Assembly (NCBI GenBank): GCA_026395755.1
Contig: JAPLYC010000067.1
Location: 1 to 40,061 of the forward strand
DNA from: Candidatus Parcubacteria bacterium
Lineage (GTDB): Bacteria > Patescibacteriota > Patescibacteriia > CAIXNZ01
Direction of reading: 5' to 3'
Length of the DNA: 40,061 nucleotides
In this document: positions 1-8,914 of the stretch, one piece after another
Layout of the letters: the number at the start of each line of letters is the position of its first letter
Numbering within the stretch: the stretch's first letter is position 1
The notes under the pieces: model-generated
What the model saw: only the letters and a program-made list of their open reading frames with translations
Database searches by the model: none
What the model was told of the DNA's origin: nothing
Made by a program: the position numbers and the translations under genes

Positions 1-2262
1 CCCGCCCGGGACTTTGGCTGCCAGCATCCAGTTGATGGAGGCTTTAATTTCATCTCTCTTGCTGACCGGAACAAACATCAGCTTTAACAAAGCTTCAGCA
101 GCAGACATTCTGGCGCTGGCTTGCGGTGAAATCAAGCCGATGATGGGTTTAGTACCGACTGAATTGGCCATGCCAGTATGACTGAAGGGGCTGGGCGCAA
201 TCACCGAATATTTGTTGATCGGCAATTGCCAGGGGCCGACACACTGCTGCTGCACCACATGAGGTGTAACACTGCGGTCAACCACGTGAACTGCCCATTC
301 CTGCGAACCAACTTGTAACAGCTTGAAAGTTTTGGCCAGAGCTTGAGCCACTGACAGATCTTCGGGTAAGTTAAGCGGCTGAAGTTCTAGTTTGCGGCGC
401 GTATCCTCAAAAGTTTTCTGAGGATATTCGCCGAAAATCTGCTGGAGACTGAGATCAAAGAGAGTGGTATTGTTCTGAGAATCAATGACCACGACTTTGC
501 CGTCGCCAGTGATCGTGCCCACCACGGCGCAGGGAACTTTTTCCCGGTCGCAGATGGCCTTAAATTCTTCCCAGCGCTCTGGCTTGATTAACATGGCCAT
601 ATTTTCTTGGAACTCGGAAACCCAGATGGCCACCGGAGACATAGTTTTGTCGCCTAGGATAATATTGCGGATATCAACCCGACCGCCAGCCGGAGCCATG
701 ATTTCTTTGAGCACATTACCAGGTCCGCCAGCACCTTGGTCATGAATCGTTTCAATGGGATTATTATCACCCATCATAATGCAGGTGCGGATAACCTGGT
801 CAGTTTTGCGGGCCATTTCACCATTGGCGCGCTGCACTGATTTGAAATCCAGCGCCGCAATGTTCTGACCGCCCATTAAACTGGAAGCTGCACCGCCGCC
901 AAAACCAACTTCATAAGCCTTGCCGCCGATTCGGACAATCAGCCAGCCAGGTACAGGTTCGTGTTTTTTAACATGGCGATCATCAAGGAAGCCAAAGCCG
1001 CCGGTAAACATGATCGGCTTGATGTACTCCCAGCGTTCAGGGCCAATGCGTAAGCCAAAACTTTCAAAGAATGTCAGGATCACTGGCTCGCCGCACTGGT
1101 TGCCGTCATCAAAAGCGCCGTTAACAGCTTTGCGGAAAAATTTCAGCGGGCTTTCACACAGCGGATCATAGGCAAAGTTAGGGTCTTCCCAATCCAGGGG
1201 ATAGCCCGGAATATTGAGATTCCCGCCTAAAAATCCGGCTGAACAAGCCGCAATCAAACCACCCCTGCCCAAACCTTGGTTATCACGCCGCCGACCGCCA
1301 CCACCTGTCCCTGCTCCGGGATACGCTGCCCATAAGCAAGGATGGTTGTGCGTTTCGCAAGTCAGCACATAATGGAATAAAAGTTCGGCCATGCGTACTG
1401 GCGAAGGTAAGCCAGGTCTTTCAGGAATAAGGAAGCTGACTGGCACACCTTTAATCGCTGAAGCATTATCATCAAAAGCAATAATGGAGTTGCTGAGATT
1501 TGTCAGCGTGCTTTTGATAATGTCCATGAGAGTGAAAGGCATTGCCTGGCCGTCGATAATCAGCTTGGCGCGGAAGACATGATGTCGCGAATGTTCAGAA
1601 TTGCAGTTGCCCAGGTCGCACCATTCCACATCAGTGGGATTGCGCTTGGCAACTTCAGTGAAGAGATACAAGTAGTACTGCAAATCCGCCTTGTCCATGC
1701 CAGTGCCATATTCAGCATTGGCTTTGACCAGAGCATCCATGCCCTGTTCCATTACCGGGATATACTTGACCGGCTCCGGCTTTTTGTCAGTGACAAAAGT
1801 TGTCAGCTGATTGGGATACGGACACTCTGTCATTTTGTCGTGCAGCAACGGCAGAATCAGATCGATCTTGTCATTGCCCAAGGGTTGAACGCTTATAAAT
1901 TTGTAACGCCTGGCTTCTTCCAGTCTGATCACAGGCAGTTCGCAGGACTGGCAAATGGAAACGGCATTGGTTGAATTAGCTGTTTCAAAATGCAGCCGCG
2001 GACCGATTTCAATGACATTGCCAGGATCGCTGAAAAAAGTTTTGTCTGACAAACACTTAACTCTGTCAGGCCCGCCGAGCAGCCACTTCAGCCGCTCTAT
2101 TTCCTCGGCAGTCAATTCCCTGCTGGCTTCCAGACAAAAAACTTTTTCAGTTTCCAGCCCGGAAATTTCAGGTACAATTTCAGCCAATGACTGAGTTAAT
2201 TCCTCAGTTCTGGCTGCTGATAGCAAGGGCTGACGATAAACACGATAAAACACACTCATCAT
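1..2262 (-). CDS. purL: Phosphoribosylformylglycinamidine synthase, large single-chain type, 5'-truncated window copy (C-terminus missing)
   Basis: FGAM synthase, the fourth step of de novo purine synthesis, which amidates FGAR using glutamine and ATP. The frame is open from the start codon to the window edge (about 750 codons), so the C-terminal half, including the glutaminase domain expected for the ~1300-residue single-chain family, lies outside. The AIR-synthetase-like core is visible: ETHNHP near residue 302, followed by a glycine-rich loop (YPGAGTGGGGRRRD), then GFGGGAASSLMGGQN and HDQGAGGPGNVLKE. AGGAGG lies 2 nt before ATG 2262 and 5 nt before a second ATG at 2259; the latter has the better spacing. 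purN ends 24 nt upstream, so the two genes form a purN-purL operon. De novo purine genes are patchy in CPR bacteria. The function call is secure; completeness cannot be judged here. Confidence 0.93.
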   Translation of the reverse strand, partial: MMSVFYRVYRQPLLSAARTEELTQSLAEIVPEISGLETEKVFCLEASRELTAEEIERLKWLLGGPDRVKCLSDKTFFSDPGNVIEIGPRLHFETANSTNAVSICQSCELPVIRLEEARRYKFISVQPLGNDKIDLILPLLHDKMTECPYPNQLTTFVTDKKPEPVKYIPVMEQGMDALVKANAEYGTGMDKADLQYYLYLFTEVAKRNPTDVEWCDLGNCNSEHSRHHVFRAKLIIDGQAMPFTLMDIIKSTLTNLSNSIIAFDDNASAIKGVPVSFLIPERPGLPSPVRMAELLFHYVLTCETHNHPCLWAAYPGAGTGGGGRRRDNQGLGRGGLIAACSAGFLGGNLNIPGYPLDWEDPNFAYDPLCESPLKFFRKAVNGAFDDGNQCGEPVILTFFESFGLRIGPERWEYIKPIMFTGGFGFLDDRHVKKHEPVPGWLIVRIGGKAYEVGFGGGAASSLMGGQNIAALDFKSVQRANGEMARKTDQVIRTCIMMGDNNPIETIHDQGAGGPGNVLKEIMAPAGGRVDIRNIILGDKTMSPVAIWVSEFQENMAMLIKPERWEEFKAICDREKVPCAVVGTITGDGKVVVIDSQNNTTLFDLSLQQIFGEYPQKTFEDTRRKLELQPLNLPEDLSVAQALAKTFKLLQVGSQEWAVHVVDRSVTPHVVQQQCVGPWQLPINKYSVIAPSPFSHTGMANSVGTKPIIGLISPQASARMSAAEALLKLMFVPVSKRDEIKASINWMLAAKVPGG

Positions 2263-2286
2263 AGCCTCCTTTTACCCTCCGAAGCT

Positions 2287-2979
2287 TTACTCGCAGGAGG
2301 GTTGTTCGTTCTGTTGATCTAAAATCTTTTTAGCTGCCAGGCGCACTGCCAATGGCAACATTTGATGTTCAAAAGGCAAAACAATCTGCTGCAGCTTTTT
2401 GGCTGCGTCTTCTTCGTTACCTTCGTATATGCCGGTCACCCAAGCCTGAATTATATCTTGGGGGATTTCCACTTGCGCCCGCAAGAGCTCATGGCCTTTG
2501 TCATACTCAGCAACAACCTCGTGAACCGTGGGCTCAGTGAAAAAGCGATCAGTCGCTTTGGCCATGCCCCGTTTAATCAGATCATTGATTGCAGCCAGAA
2601 CATGCAGATGGACTTTCAGCCCATACATGCCCTGTCCGCCATGTTTGTGAGGATCAGCCGGATGAATGTTATACATGGGAATGCCTAGTTCAGGAACTTT
2701 TACGATGCACCCGACCAGGAAAATCAGAGCTACCCCGCCGAATTCCTCCAGCGCATTTTGCAAAGAAACCAGGGGCAGATGTTTTGATCTGCCGGGATCT
2801 ACAATACTGTATCTAATATCTAAGGCATTGGCCTTGTCGATGCAGCCGGCATATTCTTTGGTGCTGATCAAAACGACTTCCGAAACTTCGGGAAGCCAGT
2901 CATCTTTCCAGGCATTGGCAATGGACTTAAAGTCCGTGCCACTGCCTGACGCAATACACGCCAATCGAATTTGCTTCAT
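2287..2979 (-). CDS. purN: Phosphoribosylglycinamide formyltransferase-like protein
   Basis: GAR transformylase of the formyltransferase fold, which transfers a formyl group from 10-formyl-THF to GAR (third step of purine synthesis). Seen: an N-terminal nucleotide-binding loop ASGSGTDF; the substrate/catalytic segment YNIHPADPHKHGGQGMYG, where the Asn and His of the family NxHP motif are kept; and TVHEVVAEYDKGHELL, which carries the conserved catalytic Asp. At 230 residues it is slightly longer than the typical 190-215. A GTG at 2982 is adjacent to the ATG at 2979. The SD AAGGAG fits either start and ATG is preferred. It is the first gene of the operon, with purL following after 24 nt. The substitution of the usual LLPSFPG stretch after HP by DPHKHGGQG marks a divergent subfamily, so a formyltransferase with a related substrate is possible but less likely given purL. 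Confidence 0.85.
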   Translation of the reverse strand: MKQIRLACIASGSGTDFKSIANAWKDDWLPEVSEVVLISTKEYAGCIDKANALDIRYSIVDPGRSKHLPLVSLQNALEEFGGVALIFLVGCIVKVPELGIPMYNIHPADPHKHGGQGMYGLKVHLHVLAAINDLIKRGMAKATDRFFTEPTVHEVVAEYDKGHELLRAQVEIPQDIIQAWVTGIYEGNEEDAAKKLQQIVLPFEHQMLPLAVRLAAKKILDQQNEQPSCE

Positions 2980-3059
2980 CACTTTTGTCTCCTTTTTTCT
3001 TTTGTTTTGTTTTGTATCCTTAAACTCAAATTTTCAAGGTTCTTTTATGTAAAAAATAA

Positions 3060-3084
3060 AAAATTGCCCCCTTTAGACAATTTT
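3060..3084 (-). terminator. Possible attenuator hairpin in the purN leader
   Basis: On the minus strand AAAATTG, an 11-nt loop rich in G, and CAATTTT are followed by TTATTTTTT. It lies just downstream of the predicted purN transcription start and about 80 nt before the start codon, so it could attenuate the purN-purL operon. The stem is only 7 bp and AT-rich. Confidence 0.3.
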
Positions 3085-3097
3085 CATATTTGCCTTA

Positions 3098-3125
3098 AAT
3101 TTAGCATTTTGGTGATATTTGTCAA
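3098..3125 (-). promoter_or_regulatory. Promoter of purN-purL
   Basis: TTGACA (3125-3120), a 16-nt spacer and TAAATT (3103-3098) on the minus strand. It gives a leader of about 110 nt to purN. Confidence 0.6.
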
Positions 3126-3215
3126 TCGAAATCCGTTTTACGGTTTCGGCTTACGTTTCGTCATCCGTTTATCGATAAACGAAACGACTATCGATACCGA
3201 AAACCGAATAACGAA
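3126..3215. repeat. CG-word imperfect palindrome in the purN / surface-protein divergent intergenic region
   Basis: This 90-bp stretch is built from CGTTT, CGATA, CGAAA and their complements. It holds a perfect 16-bp palindrome (CGTTTATCGATAAACG, 3166-3181) nested in a longer imperfect dyad; CGGTTTCGG at 3141-3149 pairs with CCGAAAACCG at 3197-3206. A sequence of the same style, sharing ATCGATACCG, sits at 23213-23303, also between divergent genes. The rest of the 300-bp gap (2980-3282) holds the purN promoter and AT-rich sequence. I see no gene in it and no clear promoter for the plus-strand gene. Confidence 0.6.
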
Positions 3216-3282
3216 AATTACATGGGTACTTCAAAAAAAAGCATTTATTTGTTAAGATACTATTATCATTAACTTACAACCT

Positions 3283-5121
3283 ATGCTTTATTACCTCTTC
3301 ACAATCGCCTATATTCTCGATGCCTTTTTATTGGCATTGCTGATAGTTTTTATTGTTTTGATCATTAAACTGCTGAAAACTCTGGGGCAGAATTTCACTT
3401 TAAGGGAAAAAATGCGCTTAATCCCGATTTTTTTAACCAAACATTCCCACTATGCTTTTTTGCATCATGCTAAAAAGAATGACCAAGGCACTTATCAGGC
3501 TCCTTTTCATAAATATACAAAACTTAATATCACCTTAAAACACTTAATGCATGGCGCTCTGGGATTTTTAATGCTCAAAATAATTATTACCGGCTTAATT
3601 TTCTGGTATATTCCCAAACCGACTGAAGCCCAGCCGACCAGACTTACTTACAACGACAAAGGATTTACGAGTTTCAGTGCCGGGAGTTACAAATTGACTC
3701 AGTTTGAAAATGATGCCATTTTTATCGCACCCGGCTCATATAGCGGAAATTATATTTCCCAGTCAATCGGCGATGGCAAGGCAGAATATAACTGGCAGAG
3801 TTTAAGCTGGGAAGCTGACCGTGTTTATAATAAGAGACCTGATTATCCGACCGGAAAAATCGCGGTCTGGTCCCTGGATTCTTTAGAATATTGTTCTGAC
3901 AGCTTATCCCGCACTTATAATTGTAAAATCAAGAACATTGCTTTGACTAACGGACTTTATCAAACTAAGGCTTATTATTTCGATGGCGAAAACTCCAAGG
4001 CAAAAATCGAGGCTAATTTATCTTTTAAAGATTCCTTTACGATAGGAACCTGGGTAAAATTTGATGAAGACATTCTTGTCGGAAGTGCGGAGCAAAACTA
4101 TATTTTTCTGGGTAAAGGCTATGGCGATTATTATATCAAAAAAAATCCTTACCAATTAAAATACAATTACTATTTCGGGATTCTAGACGGCGCCTTGACC
4201 TTTAAATATTGGTCCGATGACAATCCCCTGCACTGGGGCTTGGTAAAAGACACCAACAACAATTTTACTGCTAATCGCTGGTATCATCTGGCTGTAAGCT
4301 TTGACAGTAAAACGAAATCCTTCAAAGTATTTATTGATGGCATTGATCATACCGAGGTGGTAACGGACTATGACGAGGGCGCTCTCAACCATTTCCCCAA
4401 TACAGGAGTGAATCTGCCGACCTGGATCGGCGGTATCGGCTATCTCTGGATGGATAATGAAGAAAAAATGGTTAATGTTATGAAAGGCACGCTGGATGAA
4501 CTCTTTATTACTAATACAGCCATGAATGTCTTGGATTTAAGAAAAATCATCAACCAATCGGGAGAAATTTATTTTCAGATCAGAACTTCAAATACCCTGC
4601 CCTTGGTTGGCAATTTCTGGGGGCCCGGCGGCAGATTGGATACTTATTTCACCCAAAATCAGACTGACAATCTTAAATTTGCCCCGGCCAGCAAATATTT
4701 ACAGTACATTGCCTTTTTTTCCCGGCCAATTACCAATTTTAATCCCAAATTATATAGCGTAACCGTAGAATATTCCGACGGGAAAATTGAGCAGGAGCAA
4801 GATCTAAAAATTTCCCTGTCCACAATTCAGACGAACGCCTCCAGCAGCCGAAATATTACTTTAGAAAAAGAAGCTCTTGGTTTTTATATCTCTATTTTCA
4901 AATCTCTGCCCCAAAGCGATCAGGATTGGCAATTTATAAATCTGTTTGCGTATAATAAAAATTATCAGCGGGACTTAAGCCAAGAGCAAAAAGCAATTAC
5001 TGCTTTTAATAAATTCTATAAAAAATTGCCCCAAAGCAGCCTGGATTGGAGCATTATCCGAGTGCTTTCATATTCCGTCAAAGGCCAGACTTTAATGGCA
5101 AACTGGCTTAAAATAAAATAG
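3283..5121 (+). CDS. Membrane-anchored LamG/concanavalin-A-like surface protein
   Basis: Large extracytoplasmic protein of unknown ligand, 612 residues. Two hydrophobic segments (about residues 5-30 and 85-107) suggest membrane anchoring with the bulk outside. Residues about 225-430 resemble a laminin-G/concanavalin-A-like jelly roll: YYFDGENSKAKIEA, then SFTIGTWVKF, WYHLAVSFDSKTKSFKVFIDG and GTLDELFITNTAM, the usual order of strands in LamG_3-type domains. The C-terminus carries two copies of a short F-x-K-x-LPQS-x-x-DW repeat (about residues 550-600), seen in other CPR surface proteins. The start ATG lacks an SD and is preceded by ACCT. The next gene is also secreted and in the same orientation, so the pair may work at the cell surface, for example in host or polysaccharide binding (inference). 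Confidence 0.75.
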   Translation: MLYYLFTIAYILDAFLLALLIVFIVLIIKLLKTLGQNFTLREKMRLIPIFLTKHSHYAFLHHAKKNDQGTYQAPFHKYTKLNITLKHLMHGALGFLMLKIIITGLIFWYIPKPTEAQPTRLTYNDKGFTSFSAGSYKLTQFENDAIFIAPGSYSGNYISQSIGDGKAEYNWQSLSWEADRVYNKRPDYPTGKIAVWSLDSLEYCSDSLSRTYNCKIKNIALTNGLYQTKAYYFDGENSKAKIEANLSFKDSFTIGTWVKFDEDILVGSAEQNYIFLGKGYGDYYIKKNPYQLKYNYYFGILDGALTFKYWSDDNPLHWGLVKDTNNNFTANRWYHLAVSFDSKTKSFKVFIDGIDHTEVVTDYDEGALNHFPNTGVNLPTWIGGIGYLWMDNEEKMVNVMKGTLDELFITNTAMNVLDLRKIINQSGEIYFQIRTSNTLPLVGNFWGPGGRLDTYFTQNQTDNLKFAPASKYLQYIAFFSRPITNFNPKLYSVTVEYSDGKIEQEQDLKISLSTIQTNASSSRNITLEKEALGFYISIFKSLPQSDQDWQFINLFAYNKNYQRDLSQEQKAITAFNKFYKKLPQSSLDWSIIRVLSYSVKGQTLMANWLKIK

Positions 5122-5206
5122 GCTAAAAATTATAAATTTGAAATTAGAATTTTAAACTTGTTTGATTATTGAGATTTGATTATTGATTATTATTAACCAT
5201 AATACT

Positions 5207-6628
5207 ATGTTAAAAAAATTTCTTGTGGGCGGATTGATTGCTGGTTGGCTTATGATCTTAATGCCAATTTCAGCCTCGGCCACAACCACTAATTTACAAC
5301 CCGGTACCTTAATTAAAGCCTCAACCCCCAGTGTTTACTATTATGGCGCTGACGGCAAACGTTATGTCTTTCCTAATGAAAAAACTTTCAAAACCTGGTT
5401 TGTGTCCTTTGATACTATTATTTCCATCAGCGATGAACTTTTGGCTGATGTTCCGATTGGCGGCAATGTTACTTATAAGCCGGGAACCCGTCTGATTAAA
5501 ATCACCTCTGATCCTAAAGTTTATTATGTTGATTATGCCGGCACGTTAAGGCATGTTGCCGATGAATCAATTGCCAAACAGCTTTGGGGCAATACCTGGT
5601 ATTCATTAGTGGATGATCTGCCCGATTCATATTTTGTAAATTATAAGACAGGAGAAGCGCTTTCCAGCCCGTCTATCCAGCCTGCTTCTGCCACATATTC
5701 AATTAATCAGGATAAGACTTTATCTGACCAGGCTGATCCCACTCAAAATTTAATCAGTAAAATTACTCTGACCGGTAAAATGGACGGCAATGTCGCGTTT
5801 TTAAACTGGACCACTGAAAGTCTGGACTCACCCAGTGGCTTTAAAGTCGTGATGTCTAATGACCCAAATCCGGTTTATCCCGGCAATGATTATCATTACT
5901 TATCATCATCAAGCGCCAAAAGTGATGCCTGGTATGAATTAAATTCTTCAGCCACTTATTATTTCCGCGTCTGCCAATACTTAGACAGTAAATGCGGAAT
6001 TTACAGCAATAATTTGTCTCTGACAGTTGCCGGCAGTGCCACAACACCGACTACCAGCAATAAATCAATTACTTTGAAATTAACTGCCTCCTCGACAAAT
6101 TCTGTTAATCTGGAATGGGTCACTAATTTCAGATCTCCTTATGGTTACAAAATAGTTAAATCAACTGAAGTTAATCCTGTTTATCCCGGCAATGACTATC
6201 ATTATATTGATAATGCCGATATCAAAGTAGATAACTGGACGCTGTCTTCAGGCACCTGGCATTTTAGAGTCTGTGAATATTTAAACGGCACTTGCGGAGT
6301 CTACTCCAATGATTTAACGGTTAAAATCGGCACAACCACAACTACTACCAGCGGCTCAATTTCTCTGACCGGCAGTGTGAGCGGTAAAAATGTATCTCTC
6401 AACTGGACTTTAAATAATATGACCTCGCCTTTAGGCTTTAAAGTTGTCAAAGCTGAACATTCTCTGCCGGTTTATCCCGGTGATGTTTATCATTATTATA
6501 CTGACCCGGGTTTAAGGTCAGATGCTTGGGATGGTTTGAGTTCAGGAACTTATCATTTCCGAGTTTGTGAATATCTTGGTGGAGCTTGCGGTAAATATTC
6601 CAATGATTTAACATTTACAGTACAATAA
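5207..6628 (+). CDS. Secreted protein with a CPR surface domain and three fibronectin-III-like repeats
   Basis: 473 residues from the ATG at 5207; an upstream in-frame TTG at 5183 adds eight residues and would spoil the signal peptide. Residues 1-26 form a signal peptide (MLKKFLVGGLIAGWLMILMP, then SASA). Residues about 30-150 form a module with repeated YYYGADGKRYVFPN- and YYVDYAGTLRHVAD-like strands that I recognise from CPR exported proteins of unknown function. Three tandem repeats of about 90 residues follow, each with PVYPG(N/D)xYHY and a C-terminal YHFRVCEYL-x-G-x-CGxYSNDL; their two cysteines probably form a disulfide. Repeats 2 and 3 are closest to one another. The fold is most likely FN3. 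The protein is probably a cell-surface adhesin or wall-associated factor; no enzymatic motif is seen. Confidence 0.75.
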   Translation: MLKKFLVGGLIAGWLMILMPISASATTTNLQPGTLIKASTPSVYYYGADGKRYVFPNEKTFKTWFVSFDTIISISDELLADVPIGGNVTYKPGTRLIKITSDPKVYYVDYAGTLRHVADESIAKQLWGNTWYSLVDDLPDSYFVNYKTGEALSSPSIQPASATYSINQDKTLSDQADPTQNLISKITLTGKMDGNVAFLNWTTESLDSPSGFKVVMSNDPNPVYPGNDYHYLSSSSAKSDAWYELNSSATYYFRVCQYLDSKCGIYSNNLSLTVAGSATTPTTSNKSITLKLTASSTNSVNLEWVTNFRSPYGYKIVKSTEVNPVYPGNDYHYIDNADIKVDNWTLSSGTWHFRVCEYLNGTCGVYSNDLTVKIGTTTTTTSGSISLTGSVSGKNVSLNWTLNNMTSPLGFKVVKAEHSLPVYPGDVYHYYTDPGLRSDAWDGLSSGTYHFRVCEYLGGACGKYSNDLTFTVQ

Positions 6629-6652
6629 AAAATCAGCACAATATAAAATATT

Positions 6653-6684
6653 GTAGGGGACGCAGATCTGCGTCTCCTACTTTT
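6653..6684 (+). terminator. Hairpin terminator after the FN3-like gene
   Basis: GTAGGGGACGCAGA pairs with TCTGCGTCTCCTAC (one wobble) and is followed by TTTTG. It ends the plus-strand surface-protein unit. Confidence 0.65.
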
Positions 6685-6714
6685 GTATTACAAAAGGCCG
6701 TTTTCGCAAAATAA

Positions 6715-6742
6715 AAACCGGACAATTTCTTGTCCGGAGTTG
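6715..6742. terminator. Bidirectional terminator between convergent genes
   Basis: CCGGACAA-TTTC-TTGTCCGG (6718-6737) has a T-run on the plus side (AGTTGTTTTTTT) and AAAAA on the other, which reads as a U-run on the minus strand. It separates the plus-strand surface gene from the minus-strand array. Confidence 0.75.
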
Positions 6743-6747
6743 TTTTT

Positions 6748-7518
6748 TTATAATTTAATCAACGATTTACCGGCTTTTGAGCTGATCAGCAACCCGTCTG
6801 GTTGCAAATCAATAATGGCAAGCATGGATCCTCCTTCCGCCTTAACATAGCCGTGATTTTCAGACTTCATTTCAGCCACTGGCTGCTGAGCAGTCAAAAG
6901 ATAGAGCAGATGTCGCATTTGCGGATCAGAAGCCGCATGGTCAATCTGTTCCACAATGACAAAGGCCGCAATGCCGTACTCAGCCCAAATCTTTTCCTGG
7001 GACAAAAGAGGCTCTTTATATGCCGGGCAACGAATAAGGTTGAGGTGACAACGATTTTCCCATCTATTATAGTGCGCCTTCATGATCCGCTCAACCTCGG
7101 CTTTGACCTTGTTTTTAAAAGACTCCTGCTCCTGAGCTGAAAGCCTGGGTCGCGAAATCTCGGTTTTCTCAAAGGTAAAGATCGCCTGTCGGTTGCCGTA
7201 TTTATTGTTGATGATTTCCACTTCAACCTTTACCTTGCCATCAGTCTCATCAACATTGACGGCGCCAATATCATGAACCGCAAGATCATACCGATCATTG
7301 CTGGCGCTATAGCGATCGCGCCATTGCCATTCCTTCATCAGGCTCTGTTCTTTATAAAAAACCCTGATCTGATCAAAGTAGGCGGTTCCGCCAGAGGAAC
7401 CATATTCGAGTCTCTTGTCCTTCATGACTGCAACTTCCGGAGTTACAATCTTAACTCCATAGCCTACAAACTTTTCAATCGCTTCCTGCAGTTCAAGACA
7501 AGGTTCAATCTTGCTCAT
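6748..7518 (-). CDS. Hypothetical protein, last gene of the minus-strand cassette array
   Basis: 256 residues from the ATG at 7518, which has AAAGGAGAAAAAG directly upstream. The frame stays open to 7608, but that region lacks a good SD and reads like leader. I do not recognise a family. The composition is that of a soluble mixed alpha/beta protein with no membrane segment or signal peptide. Features: a GSSGG turn near residue 40, charged strands (DGKVKVEVEIINNKYGN) in the middle, a helical stretch around residues 130-155, and a C-terminal VKAEGGSMLAIIDLQPDGLL segment. It is the promoter-distal gene of a six-gene operon of small accessory proteins; neighbours include a receiver domain and a P-loop kinase. 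No function is assigned. Confidence 0.7.
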   Translation of the reverse strand: MSKIEPCLELQEAIEKFVGYGVKIVTPEVAVMKDKRLEYGSSGGTAYFDQIRVFYKEQSLMKEWQWRDRYSASNDRYDLAVHDIGAVNVDETDGKVKVEVEIINNKYGNRQAIFTFEKTEISRPRLSAQEQESFKNKVKAEVERIMKAHYNRWENRCHLNLIRCPAYKEPLLSQEKIWAEYGIAAFVIVEQIDHAASDPQMRHLLYLLTAQQPVAEMKSENHGYVKAEGGSMLAIIDLQPDGLLISSKAGKSLIKL

Positions 7519-7625
7519 CTTTTTCTCCTTTGTCAGAAAGACCGTTAATGGCTCACTAATCCTAAAGTTAACAATACAAACATTACCGGTTATCTTATCA
7601 ACAAACATCCTTTTGGATGGAAAAT

Positions 7626-7754
7626 TTGTAAAAAAACATTACCTTTGTTCAGTCTTCCTCCCTGTCTGCCGAAGCTCCGACCTTCGGAGTGAAAGCAGGA
7701 CCTTGAGAAAGACTCAATTTAGGCGGGGAGCAGACTTTTTACAGTCCGCTCCCC
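7626..7754 (-). promoter_or_regulatory. Structured intergenic element (copy M6)
   Basis: Read on the minus strand: hairpin A (7754-7725, GGGGAGCGGACT / AGTCTGCTCCCC), then CCTAAATTGAGTCTTTC pairing with GAGGAAGACT (hairpin B, 7723-7642). The loop of B holds an extra CTCCGA/TCGGAG stem. A degraded boxA-like TGTTTTTTTACAA follows. The gene start lies another ~110 nt downstream, further than in the other copies. Confidence 0.55.
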
Positions 7755-7760
7755 AGGATT

Positions 7761-8168
7761 TTAACTTATACGAGCAGGGATGAGTTTTTCAGGGTGAACC
7801 ATCACCGTGAACAGGCTATTAGTGTAATCGGTCACAGTCTCATAGGTGCTCTTGCAGTGAGCATTGATGACAAGATCGAGATGATCACCCTGATCATCAG
7901 TATTCTCAATCTTATACCAAGTCCCGCCCCATGTCTGATCCAATTCCACAAGGTGACACCATTTCTTCGTCGACTTGTGCACCACATAAATCCGAACGAG
8001 AGACCAGTCTCCGGCCGGTCCGTAGTATCCCTTGTACCAAATGAACACGATGAAATTCTTGGTTTCCTTGTGAATCTTACACTGTGGCAAGGTTTCTCTG
8101 TTGTAGTAGTCCTGCGCTATCTCCGGAATTTGGACCAGGTCACGAATCATCTTGACATTCATTTTCAT
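7761..8168 (-). CDS. Hypothetical protein, 135 aa
   Basis: Small soluble protein I do not recognise. The start ATG has AAGGAG seven nt upstream; a second ATG two codons in is equally possible. The sequence is rich in aromatic residues (YKGYYGPAGDWSLVRIYVV, WGGTWYKIEN), with a strand-rich middle and no signal peptide or membrane segment. It lies between two structured intergenic elements, so it behaves as a one-gene cassette of the minus-strand operon. The element before it (8185-8260) carries a boxA-like AGTTCTTCAAAA. No catalytic motif can be named. Confidence 0.7.
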   Translation of the reverse strand: MKMNVKMIRDLVQIPEIAQDYYNRETLPQCKIHKETKNFIVFIWYKGYYGPAGDWSLVRIYVVHKSTKKWCHLVELDQTWGGTWYKIENTDDQGDHLDLVINAHCKSTYETVTDYTNSLFTVMVHPEKLIPARIS

Positions 8169-8184
8169 TGCCTGCTCCTTTTTG

Positions 8185-8260
8185 TTTTGAAGAACTTACC
8201 TATGATTAGTCTTCCTCACCTTAAGAAAGACTCATTTTAGGTGGGGAGCGCGGGCTCCCC
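8185..8260 (-). promoter_or_regulatory. Structured intergenic element (copy M5)
   Basis: Minus strand: hairpin A GGGGAGC/GCTCCCC (8260-8243), hairpin B with outer CCTA/TAGG (8241-8199) and inner AGTCTT/AAGACT, then boxA-like AGTTCTTCAAAA (8196-8185), then AAGGAG and ATG. Confidence 0.65.
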
Positions 8261-8271
8261 GATTTTGGTAC

Positions 8272-8805
8272 TTATTTCCTTTTTTTCGCAGTTGCCGTCA
8301 ATCTGGTAATCAATTCCTTAATGTCACCGCATGCTCCCGCCCAGTCCTTTCCTTTTCCCATCGGGGTGTCAACTCTTTCTGGCCTTGTATCACTTTGGAG
8401 CAAAAGGGACTTCGGACCATAGTAATTGCCGAGACATGCATCATCGAGCAAAAGCCCGATTACGTCTTTGTGGGAGTTCGAGTCAGTGACAATCGTGCAG
8501 GGCACTTTCTCACTCATCGCTTTGAGTGCGACTACCAGACCGGCGGGGATCATGTCGCCCGGTGCATAATGGTTCTTTACGTCATAATACCCGGGATTAC
8601 CCAATGGAATGTTCACATCTGTCAGGATCAGGTCTGGTCTCTCATTCTCGATTGCATGGGCTTTGAGAAGTTTTTCAAAAACTTCCATCGCCGTCGAGAA
8701 GAAAATCAGCTCGTGATCTTTTCCCAGCTGCATCTTTGCGGACTCGATGCTCGCCGGCTCATCCTCAACGATAAAAATCTTCAGTGCATCTCTCTTTTTT
8801 TTCAT
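8272..8805 (-). CDS. Stand-alone response-regulator receiver (CheY-like) protein
   Basis: Phosphoacceptor receiver domain without an output domain, 177 residues. The acidic pocket is seen at E14-D15, the phosphoacceptor at D63 in LILTDVNIPLG, a conserved Thr in the TIVTDS strand near residue 108, and a Lys in the YYGPKS segment near residue 131. The domain carries insertions compared with the usual ~120 residues, notably a GYYDVKNHYAPGD stretch after the phosphorylation loop. The C-terminus is basic (TATAKKRK). The SD AAAGGAG is well placed. No histidine kinase lies in the window, so the phosphodonor is unknown. Being in an operon with orphans and a P-loop kinase suggests an accessory signalling role. 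The fold call is firm; the pathway is unknown. Confidence 0.82.
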   Translation of the reverse strand: MKKKRDALKIFIVEDEPASIESAKMQLGKDHELIFFSTAMEVFEKLLKAHAIENERPDLILTDVNIPLGNPGYYDVKNHYAPGDMIPAGLVVALKAMSEKVPCTIVTDSNSHKDVIGLLLDDACLGNYYGPKSLLLQSDTRPERVDTPMGKGKDWAGACGDIKELITRLTATAKKRK

Positions 8806-8820
8806 CTTTTTCTCCTTTTG

Positions 8821-8907
8821 TTGTAAAGAACTTAACCTACTTTTGAATCTTCTTCTCTTTGAAAAAGACTCAATTTAGGCGGGGAATAAGTTTTGAGCTT
8901 ACTCCCC
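8821..8907 (-). promoter_or_regulatory. Structured intergenic element (copy M4)
   Basis: Minus strand: hairpin A GGGGAGTAAG/CTTATTCCCC (8907-8881, one G-U pair), hairpin B with outer CCTA/TAGG (8879-8836) and inner TTGAGTCTT/AAGATTCAA, three nt, then boxA-like AGTTCTTTACAA (8832-8821), then AAAGGAG and ATG. Confidence 0.7.
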
Positions 8908-8914
8908 TAGTAGT